Shown piece by piece: positions 1-6,825 of a stretch of DNA of 64,000 nucleotides. The position numbers were made by a program, and so were the translations under genes. Source of the DNA: an uncultured Pseudomonadota bacterium. GTDB taxonomy: Bacteria; Bdellovibrionota_B; Oligoflexia; Oligoflexales; CAIYRB01. The notes below the pieces were generated by a model. The model had not been told where the DNA came from. It was given only the letters and a program-made list of their open reading frames with translations, and made no database searches. The DNA lies in NCBI GenBank assembly GCA_903928445.1, contig CAIYRB010000087.1, positions 1 to 64,000 on the forward strand, in the 5' to 3' direction. Within the stretch, counting starts at the first letter, position 1. The number at the start of each line of letters is the position of its first letter.

Positions 1-73
1 CCCCGCTCAGGCCCGACAGGGTTTGAAGCACGGCCCAGGCAAACACCAGCTGGACGTGGAACAAGTCCCTCAC
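1..73 (-). CDS. Possible 5' end of a divergent gene (partial, runs off window)
   Basis: Read on the minus strand from a GTG at 73-71, 24 open codons run to the window edge and give a hydrophobic, membrane-like start (MRDLFHVQLVFAWAVLQ). I see no clear ribosome binding site and the fragment is too short to assign. It could equally be non-coding. It is reported only because the region is otherwise unexplained. Confidence 0.2.
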   Translation of the reverse strand, partial: MRDLFHVQLVFAWAVLQTLSGLSG

Positions 74-83
74 GGGACAGTGT

Positions 84-138
84 GAAAAGTCGACAAGCCT
101 AAGTATTTTAGGTGAAATGGACTTTTCGTACAGGTTGT
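84..138. repeat. Small nested inverted repeat sharing a 16-base motif with the 52.2 kb repeat
   Basis: Two nested stems are visible: 84-91 pairs with 120-127 (GAAAAGTC/GACTTTTC) and 98-102 pairs with 108-112. The bases 123-138 (TTTTCGTACAGGTTGT) are identical to 52300-52315, which is the right end of the large inverted repeat downstream of the DUF1036 gene. I infer that both are copies, one degraded, of the same dispersed palindromic element. Confidence 0.5.
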
Positions 139-247
139 AAGCACGATTGCCAATGAGATGCGATCCACTGACCAAGATGGTGCTCATCATTTACATTCCC
201 CACCCAGTGCATTATGGTCAAGGCTTACTGTAATCTCCTGGAGAATC

Positions 248-1453
248 ATGATGCTACGTCGTCTGTCGCTGGCACTTGCTGGGCTTTTGGTCATGGTGCC
301 CGAGGTGTTCGCTGCGGAGGTGGTCTATGTTGGCTCTCGTTTTGCTATTGTCAACGCCGGTAAGGGCGACGGTCTAGCCAAGGGCGACGAAGTCTGTCTT
401 GAGCAAGGCAGTGGCGAGGTATGCGCGCGCATCTATGTCGCGCGCGAGCACCTGGTTGGCCTTCGCTTAAGCAAGAGTGACTTGGCGCATGTCGCGGTCG
501 GCGCTAAGGCCACGGCAAAGAATCTTGTCGACTCCGGACCGAGTAAGTTAACCGACGGTGAGCTTGCGGCATTCGTGGCAGCGACTGAAAGTCGTAAGAA
601 GAAGGTCGCTAAAGATCCAGTCAAGACTCCAGATCAGACTCCGGACAAGAGCCCGGACAACAGTCCGGAGCAGAGCTCGAGCAAAGCTTCGGTCAAAGAG
701 GTTAAAAAGGAACCGTCGGCGCCGGCCACCCGCGGCGCAAGGCTGGTCGCTAATCGCCGAGTCGCCCTCGCCTATCTCTACTCAGCTGCGGCGCCGTTCC
801 AATATCATATTCCCCGTTACGATCTGCAGAGCGAGCTATTGCGGTCTGGCTCCTTGTGGAAGCCCGATAATAAGGTGATCGGCGGCATCCTTGGCGTCGA
901 GGCGACCTTTGCCGTTCCGCTTACAAGCAAACTGGCGATTGTTTCAGGCGCTCACTATCGCTATACCCCAACGGACACACTGTCCGTCGATTATGATGGC
1001 ACCGATCCGAGTGTTTATGCACAAAGTCGCACCACCGCCAGGTCCTTTGGTTTTAGCGTCGATGCTGATTACGGCGTTTTGATCCACGGCGACCTCGCTT
1101 GGCATCTGCTCGGAGGACTTGATGTGGATGAGTCCCGCATCAACTATACCGCCACTGCACAGGGTGGCTCGGAAACGACGATCGCCAGCTTGCGTTCGCA
1201 GCTGGATATCATATCGTTGCGTTTAGGCTCCAGTGTCAACATCCTGCTTGGTCCGATCGCCGTGGGCAGTGGCATAACCATCCTGCTGCCGATGATCGGC
1301 TCCGCTGTGCAAAGAAGCTCTGAGCAAAACCTCAAGCCAGAGGTCAGCTCGAGCCAACGCAGTAGTGCCGCTGCGGACCTTGCGCACGCGCTGGGGCATA
1401 AGCGCTCGACGTTTGGGGCGCAGCTAAGCCTCGCCGTCACTTACCCCTTTTGA
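248..1453 (+). CDS. Outer-membrane beta-barrel protein with periplasmic N-terminal domain
   Basis: The 401-residue product starts with a signal peptide (about residues 1-23, ending VFAAE). A compact beta-rich domain follows (about 24-92), then a Lys/Pro-rich linker of degenerate tetrapeptides (TPDQ, TPDK, SPDN, SPEQ), then a C-terminal part with alternating aromatic and polar strands ending in YPF. A C-terminal Phe is typical of proteins folded by the BAM complex. The ATG at 248 is preceded by CTGGAGA; an upstream in-frame ATG at 158 would put about 30 non-signal residues ahead of the signal peptide. The family is not recognised; envelope location is inferred. Confidence 0.7.
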   Translation: MMLRRLSLALAGLLVMVPEVFAAEVVYVGSRFAIVNAGKGDGLAKGDEVCLEQGSGEVCARIYVAREHLVGLRLSKSDLAHVAVGAKATAKNLVDSGPSKLTDGELAAFVAATESRKKKVAKDPVKTPDQTPDKSPDNSPEQSSSKASVKEVKKEPSAPATRGARLVANRRVALAYLYSAAAPFQYHIPRYDLQSELLRSGSLWKPDNKVIGGILGVEATFAVPLTSKLAIVSGAHYRYTPTDTLSVDYDGTDPSVYAQSRTTARSFGFSVDADYGVLIHGDLAWHLLGGLDVDESRINYTATAQGGSETTIASLRSQLDIISLRLGSSVNILLGPIAVGSGITILLPMIGSAVQRSSEQNLKPEVSSSQRSSAAADLAHALGHKRSTFGAQLSLAVTYPF

Positions 1454-1557
1454 GGGTAAGCTTTCGGTTCCAGCGCGCCTTGACACGACCAAGGGGACCT
1501 GTGAGACTTGGTGCAACTTATCGCGAAATTTAGCAGTTAATCTGGTGGAGGAGCGGC

Positions 1558-2961
1558 ATGGCATCCTGGAACAACAAGGCCGTAGTGTTGGCACTGCTCG
1601 GGCTGAGCACGGCCATCAGCGCCTGCGGTTCGCGAAATCGTACCCAACGCTCGCTGTCACCACGAGCGGGAATTTTTTTTCCCACCGGGGGGACCTCAGC
1701 CACCATTAAGTCGGATGTCAATGGCGTTATCGTCGCCACATTGGATCCAAACTCGGCGACGGCGCAAGTCGTCAAAGCAAGTGCAAGCAGCAATATCAAA
1801 GATGTTTCGATCGCTTTCCCACCAGGAGCGCTAGCGATTGCAACGGATATCTCGCTGCAGGAAGGGGAATCCTTCTCGGCCAGCTCTCTCACGGCGGCCG
1901 CGGGCGTCGCTGACGGCACCAGTATCACCCAGGCGGCTGCGCCGGTGACGGTGCTTTCGTCGCAGCCGATCGATTTGAAGGTGCCGATGGTCTTCGCCTT
2001 GTCCTTGCCATCCGGCGCGGGGCTTGCTTCTGATGCTTTGCCGATCGAACGAATGGGCGTGATCTATCGAGTGCAGGTGCAAGCCACCGGCGAACGCCTC
2101 GCCGGCGTCGTGCCAGCTGCCTCGCTCACGATTCAGGGGGGAAGGCTGCTTTATCCCAGTAACTACTTTGGTTGGTTTCAGGTGACGGTGTTTGATAAGC
2201 CGATCGTCGAGAGCAAGCAAGCCGACACGCAGTCCCTGTATCAGGCGCTGGTTACGATCTTTGCGGGTCAGACGCTGCCGGCTTGCGGCCAGGCGGATGT
2301 CGGTCGGACGATTTACTCTCAGGACCAGAAGACCTTTTTGTACTGTACGGCGACGGGGTGGACGCCGCTGGATTTAAAGGGACCTGCAGGAGCAACGGGG
2401 GCGACGGGAGCGGCCGGGGCGGCCGGGGCGGCGGCGAGTACGCAGACCTTTTCTGTTTATGACCAGGCGAGTGGTCGTGTGGGAACTCTGTTGGCTATAG
2501 TGCTTGGGAATTATATCGATATAAACTCTGTTGTTGTTGGCCTTGGCAGCTCGAGTGCTGCAAACAATGGCACTGTGATCCTTAGTTTCGAAAAGGGCTT
2601 ATTTCAAGGCGGTCCTTGCACCAATCGAACGCAGTTTAGCAATGGGAATGCAAACAATCTTGGCTGCTACTGCCTATACGCCGATGCCGCCTGCTCAACT
2701 CCGGCAAGTGCCTGCAACGTCGGTGGTAGGCCATCGAAGGATGCGGTATTTAAGACGGCCAATGGCTCCTGGGTGCGTGCTAGCGGCAGCGAAACCAGCA
2801 CCAGCTCGACCGGCTTGGCTTATTATTATAACGGCTCTAGCTGCCTAAACTACGGTTATGGGGTAACCAGCAGTTACTACACAGTCACCACGTCCTACAC
2901 ATACCCGACTGGTGTACCAGCTATCCCAGTGGCAAACCCGCCGCTCTATGTCGACCCATAA
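1558..2961 (+). CDS. Lipoprotein with collagen-like Gly-X-Y segment
   Basis: The 467-residue product has a lipoprotein signal ending in lipobox ISAC (Cys about residue 23), so it should be lipid-anchored. Residues of about 60-240 look like extracellular beta-sandwich sequence. A short collagen-like run (GPAGATGATGAAGAAGAA, about 275-293) follows, then a Gly/Ser/Tyr-rich C-terminal domain with several Cys that could form disulfides (CTNRTQ, CYCLYADAACS). The ATG has a strong GGAGGAG upstream. The gene overlaps the following O-antigen-ligase gene by 14 bases, which suggests co-transcription. A surface-exposed, adhesin-like role is inference; no enzymatic motif is seen. Confidence 0.75.
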   Translation: MASWNNKAVVLALLGLSTAISACGSRNRTQRSLSPRAGIFFPTGGTSATIKSDVNGVIVATLDPNSATAQVVKASASSNIKDVSIAFPPGALAIATDISLQEGESFSASSLTAAAGVADGTSITQAAAPVTVLSSQPIDLKVPMVFALSLPSGAGLASDALPIERMGVIYRVQVQATGERLAGVVPAASLTIQGGRLLYPSNYFGWFQVTVFDKPIVESKQADTQSLYQALVTIFAGQTLPACGQADVGRTIYSQDQKTFLYCTATGWTPLDLKGPAGATGATGAAGAAGAAASTQTFSVYDQASGRVGTLLAIVLGNYIDINSVVVGLGSSSAANNGTVILSFEKGLFQGGPCTNRTQFSNGNANNLGCYCLYADAACSTPASACNVGGRPSKDAVFKTANGSWVRASGSETSTSSTGLAYYYNGSSCLNYGYGVTSSYYTVTTSYTYPTGVPAIPVANPPLYVDP

Positions 2962-4747
2962 AGGTCTTGTTTGCGATTTCGTCGCCAATTTGTCTTTAGT
3001 CTTGGCTGCTACCTTGGTGCCACTGATCGCACGAGTGCACTTTCAGTCTGACATGCCGCCTGGCTATGGCGCACTCGGCGCCGGTGCGGTCATGTCAGAC
3101 CTGTTTTGCTGGTATAAGGCTATTGTACTCATAGCCCTGAGCTGCTGCGCAGTGATGTTCGCTCTGATCGGGTGGCTCCGTTTTGGCTCCCCATCGCCGG
3201 CGCTGCCTCTTCCTCTGGTCGGTGCACTTGTGGTCTGGATGATGGTAGCGGCCTGGCTATCACCTTTCTCCGGCAGTGTATTCATGGGCGCACCCGCCAG
3301 CTATGAGGGGCTGTTGGTCCACCTCAGCTATCTGGGCTTGGCCACCGTGGCATCTGGGCTCGTTGCTGCTCCAAAGATGATGCGTTGGCTGATCTATGGG
3401 TTTGGCGCATCGTTGGTGGTCACCGCAGGCTTTGGTCTGCCTGAGGTCCTAGGTATCCACCCGTTGATGAGTGATTGGGCGCAAGCTCATATCCTTGGTA
3501 TCGACGCGAGTCGTGGCGCCTTCCTTTCTAGATCGGCGCACCGCTTCGCCACGGCCATGTTTGCCCATTCTAATTACCTCGGCACCTACGCCGCAATGAT
3601 GGGGCTGTTCTTTTTGGTCTTTGCTCTGACGGCGCGCCGGCGCATCCAGCAGATCGCTTACGCGTGCCTAACGCTGCTGGCTTTTGCTTTGCTCATTGGC
3701 AGCTTCAGTCGTACGGCCTATATCGCAGTCGCCGCCGTGGTGGCTCTGTGTCTCCCGCTCTGGCTCCTCCGGCTCCAAGACGGGAGAGCTAGGCGCTTGC
3801 TAGGCATTGTCGGCGCCAGCTTGCTGACGATCCTCCTGCTGATGGATCATTTCAGCGATGGCGCGCTGCGCCGTCGTCTTGCCAGCATGTTTGCTCCTGC
3901 AGTCAATGAGCCGGTATCCTGTCAAATCGTTGCTGACGGTGAGCGGCTGCGCGTGACTTGGGGTGGCGCAACGCTGCTATTTCGGCCTAACCGCGAGCGC
4001 AGCATGGACGTCTCTACAGAAGATGGTCGAGACGTTGGTACAAGTTTTGCGGGCATGACGCTGCGCCGTGGCCACGTCTACGACTATCAGTCGGTGGATG
4101 TTCGTCGCGGCGAGGCGAGTTTCACCATAGCGTTGGCGGCGCCTGGACTGCGCATATTCAGTCGCCATGCGTTGTTGGTGCCGGAACAGCCGCCGGTTAG
4201 CCGCATGCCCATTGGGCCGACTGCGGTGAATAACCGGGCCTTTATTTGGGCGCGTAGCTTGCCGCTTTTAGCTGCTGCGCCATGGTTTGGTCGAGGTCCT
4301 GGTAGTTTTGCCTTGGATTTTCCGAACCGCGATTTCTCTGGCTTTATGACGATCTTTGGTACCACAGATATCATGGTTGATCGGCCGCACAGTTTTTACC
4401 TGCAGTATGCGCATGCGTTTGGTATGCCGGCTCTTTTCCTTCTGTTGTCTCTCATGCTTTATTACTTTTATCGGTCTTTTACCTTGCTGCGCCGGGCGAC
4501 AACTGTTGATAGGTCTTGGACGCTTGCAGCAGCTTGCGTCGCTGCGTGTTTGGGCTTCGCGCTTACTGGGCTTTGCAACGACAGCATGATCGGAGCTTCC
4601 ACCGTCTTCTGGGTGCTGTTAGGCGTCGGCCACGGCGCAAATCGCATGGAAAAGTCTTCGCAGGCGATATTGGCCCTAGCCACATCCGGCCAACTGTTTA
4701 CTCAGAAGGGGGGCGGCAACACCGAATTCAACTCGGATTGGGCTTGA
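2948..4747 (+). CDS. O-antigen ligase / Wzy-type polymerase family membrane protein
   Basis: The 599-residue polytopic membrane protein has about ten or more hydrophobic segments. The Wzy_C signature region is seen as an Arg followed by WARSLPLL and PWFGRGPGSFALDFP (about residues 437-460), as in WaaL and related glycan ligases or polymerases acting on the periplasmic face. A non-hydrophobic, beta-rich stretch of about 110 residues (about 313-425) is inserted before this signature, larger than the usual periplasmic loop. The start is ATG 2948, overlapping the upstream lipoprotein stop; a GTG at 2912 is an alternative. The glycan and acceptor (LPS, capsule or a surface protein) cannot be told from the sequence. 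Confidence 0.75.
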   Translation: MSTHKGLVCDFVANLSLVLAATLVPLIARVHFQSDMPPGYGALGAGAVMSDLFCWYKAIVLIALSCCAVMFALIGWLRFGSPSPALPLPLVGALVVWMMVAAWLSPFSGSVFMGAPASYEGLLVHLSYLGLATVASGLVAAPKMMRWLIYGFGASLVVTAGFGLPEVLGIHPLMSDWAQAHILGIDASRGAFLSRSAHRFATAMFAHSNYLGTYAAMMGLFFLVFALTARRRIQQIAYACLTLLAFALLIGSFSRTAYIAVAAVVALCLPLWLLRLQDGRARRLLGIVGASLLTILLLMDHFSDGALRRRLASMFAPAVNEPVSCQIVADGERLRVTWGGATLLFRPNRERSMDVSTEDGRDVGTSFAGMTLRRGHVYDYQSVDVRRGEASFTIALAAPGLRIFSRHALLVPEQPPVSRMPIGPTAVNNRAFIWARSLPLLAAAPWFGRGPGSFALDFPNRDFSGFMTIFGTTDIMVDRPHSFYLQYAHAFGMPALFLLLSLMLYYFYRSFTLLRRATTVDRSWTLAAACVAACLGFALTGLCNDSMIGASTVFWVLLGVGHGANRMEKSSQAILALATSGQLFTQKGGGNTEFNSDWA

Positions 4748-5444
4748 GCAGCAGGATCAGCAGATCGCCCGCCGTGGTCATGGGATTGCCATCGCCATTG
4801 ACCAGTTTGTCGTCCGGACCGAACCCGGGTAGCGAGGTGCTGGCTTGCACCTGGTCGGCGGACTTGAGGGCATCCGCGGTGAAATCTCGCTCCGTGTCGA
4901 TGTTCGGATCCACCATATGGGTGAAGTGGGCTCCTCCAACACTGCTGAGCGCAACCCCAGTGTCGAACACCGCACCGCCAAGCCAGATTGGCCTGCCGTC
5001 AGCAGTCTCGGTGGGGGCTAACCAGAAGCGACTATGGTGGCGGCGTTTCGGTGAGTTGTTGACCTGTAGCTCGACGGCGATGTCCTGAGCGCGACCAAAC
5101 AGTTCTAAAGTGCTCACCGGCGCGTTGGGATACGAGTAATTGATCACCGTGTCAGCGGCCAGTCTGGCTGCGGTTTTGCTATTCAGTGGATCAGCGATGC
5201 TCCACCCAGCGGCGGTGAAGGCCGCTTCAAGTGCGTCCTGACTGCCGATGATGACGAGCTTGATGACGTCCGCTGGGTGACCTTTGGCGCTTGTAGCACG
5301 AGGATTTGCGCTAGTCAGAGCGATGACCGCTGCCGTGTCGATGGCTGCTGGAGCGGCAGCGTCGTCTTTTAGTCCGGCGCCGGAATGCACAGTGCGACAT
5401 CCGACTAAACTCAGTCCAACGAGCAAGACGAACCATCGAAACAT
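4728..5444 (-). CDS. Lipoprotein with LssY C-terminal-like domain
   Basis: The 238-residue product has a lipoprotein signal with lipobox LVGC (Cys at residue 16). The rest matches the pattern I know from LssY_C domains: GHPADVIKLVIIGS, a DALEAAFTAAGW helix, NAPVSTLELFGRAQDIA, KRRHHSRFWL, GRPIWLGGAVFD and DTERDFT. The function of LssY_C is not established; it is often fused to DedA or PAP2 membrane domains, while here it is free-standing and lipid-anchored. ATG 5444 is preceded by GGAGGGGG; a TTG five codons upstream lies inside that ribosome binding site. The 3' end overlaps the end of the convergent O-antigen-ligase gene by 20 bases. Confidence 0.7.
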   Translation of the reverse strand: MFRWFVLLVGLSLVGCRTVHSGAGLKDDAAAPAAIDTAAVIALTSANPRATSAKGHPADVIKLVIIGSQDALEAAFTAAGWSIADPLNSKTAARLAADTVINYSYPNAPVSTLELFGRAQDIAVELQVNNSPKRRHHSRFWLAPTETADGRPIWLGGAVFDTGVALSSVGGAHFTHMVDPNIDTERDFTADALKSADQVQASTSLPGFGPDDKLVNGDGNPMTTAGDLLILLLKPNPS

Positions 5445-5553
5445 CGGGGCCCCCTCCAACAGGTACGCTCCTGTTATCGGAATGGAGGGGTCAAAAATTA
5501 AGGCCTAGTAAAAATCGCGGCGCCGCGCAGTCCTTGGGGCGCGCTAAGAAAGC

Positions 5554-6072
5554 CTATTTTCTCTTTGGCGGCGGGATCTTCCAGGATCGCCCAGCAAACT
5601 TTAGGTCGATAATTTCGAGCTCCATATCCCCCGCTGGACGGTAGGCGGTGACGAGGTCGCCGACGCGCTTACCCATCAAGGCGATGGCCACTGGGGATTT
5701 GTAGGAGATCGACCCAGCGCGGTGGTCGGCTTCACCCTCGCCGACCAAGGTGTACTCGCGCAGGGCGTCGTCCTCATCTCGCACTGTGACGGTGGCGCCA
5801 AAGCACACCTGATCGCCACCGAGGTACTCGGGGTCGCAGACCTTGATGTCTTTGAGGAGGAAGCCAAGATACCTGAGCCGCTTGTCGAGCTCGCGCAGGC
5901 GCTTTTTGCCATAGATATACTCGGCGTTTTCCGAGCGGTCGCCCTCAGCCGCGGCGATGGCGATCCCCTGGACGACCTTAGGTCGCTCGACGAGGAGGAG
6001 CTCATCATGCTCAGTCGCGAGCAAGGCGTAGCCGGCCCGGGTGAGCGGGCGTTTGGGAATCTGCTCCACCAC
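5554..6072 (-). CDS. greB: GreB-like transcript cleavage factor
   Basis: The 172-residue protein carries the GreB hallmark GDRSENAEYIYGKKRLRELDKRL (about residues 44-66), the acidic tip of the coiled coil that enters the RNA polymerase secondary channel and stimulates cleavage of backtracked RNA. The C-terminal FKBP-like domain follows, with SPVAIALMGKRVGD near the end. The start is a GTG, with AGGGAG about 10 bases upstream. It lies 20 bases downstream of another minus-strand gene, so the two are probably co-transcribed. The tail KIPPPKRK is basic. GreB rather than GreA is favoured by the SENAEYIYGKK string. Confidence 0.88.
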   Translation of the reverse strand: MVEQIPKRPLTRAGYALLATEHDELLLVERPKVVQGIAIAAAEGDRSENAEYIYGKKRLRELDKRLRYLGFLLKDIKVCDPEYLGGDQVCFGATVTVRDEDDALREYTLVGEGEADHRAGSISYKSPVAIALMGKRVGDLVTAYRPAGDMELEIIDLKFAGRSWKIPPPKRK

Positions 6073-6092
6073 CGGTTGGGCTCCCTGTTCGG

Positions 6093-6692
6093 TTAGGTCT
6101 TACGGTAGCGCCAGGCTTTTTCCGGGATCTGCGGATAGGTGTACAGGCCATCGCTGCGGTAAGAAGGGGACATCACCGCGTCGTTGAACTGGAGCAGAAA
6201 CTCCTCCTTGGTCATCTCGAAGTCGCCGGTGCCGTCCACCGAGACCTTAAACGACTGCTTGGCATGGAGCGGCTCGATCTTGTGTTTGTAGAAGGTCAAG
6301 CGCGGCGAGGTCCAGGCCGCGCCCAGTCCGCGGCGGGTTGGGGGAGTTGGCTCCTTGCGCGCGCTGGGAGTGCGCTTTTTCTTCTCTGGCTCGGGATCGA
6401 TGCGTCGAGGCTCGGGGGCACGCAGGGCGGCAGCCCTTGCCAGCGCCTCTTGCGCCGCGGCCTTCTCCTGATACTTGGCGAAGGCGTCGAGCTGGATCTC
6501 GCTAAATTCATCTGCAAAGTCAGGTGGTTGAACTGTAATCGGATCCTCAGCAAAGAGCAGATCGGGCAGGATCAGCACTTCGCCGGCGGGATTGATCACC
6601 TTGTAACGCGTCCCCAAGGTGTCATCGACAAGGATAAACAGCTTGTTGGTCTTGCGGTTACGGACTGCTTCTAGTGCGGTTTCCTGGGCCAT
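6093..6692 (-). CDS. Conserved-looking hypothetical protein
   Basis: The 199-residue cytoplasmic protein has three parts. An N-terminal beta-rich part (NKLFILVDDTLGTRYKV) comes first, then a charged Ala/Glu/Pro/Lys-rich linker (about residues 75-130, low complexity), then a C-terminal part with KQSFKVSVDGTGDFEMTKEEFLLQF and YRSDGLYTYPQIPEKAW. No signal peptide or membrane segment is present. The family is not recognised. The ATG at 6692 is preferred over an in-frame start further upstream, which would run toward the divergent uvrA promoter. It sits directly ahead of greB, perhaps in one operon; that is the only hint of function. Confidence 0.6.
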   Translation of the reverse strand: MAQETALEAVRNRKTNKLFILVDDTLGTRYKVINPAGEVLILPDLLFAEDPITVQPPDFADEFSEIQLDAFAKYQEKAAAQEALARAAALRAPEPRRIDPEPEKKKRTPSARKEPTPPTRRGLGAAWTSPRLTFYKHKIEPLHAKQSFKVSVDGTGDFEMTKEEFLLQFNDAVMSPSYRSDGLYTYPQIPEKAWRYRKT

Positions 6693-6825
6693 GGATGGTG
6701 TTGGGACCTTTGTGGAGGATGACCGAGCGATGGCTATGTGGTAATGGTCTTTGTCCCCAAAAGGCAAGAGCTTTTCCGCCCCCCCGCCGATTCGTCTTGC
6801 TTCACCGACGAAGGATCCCGCGATT

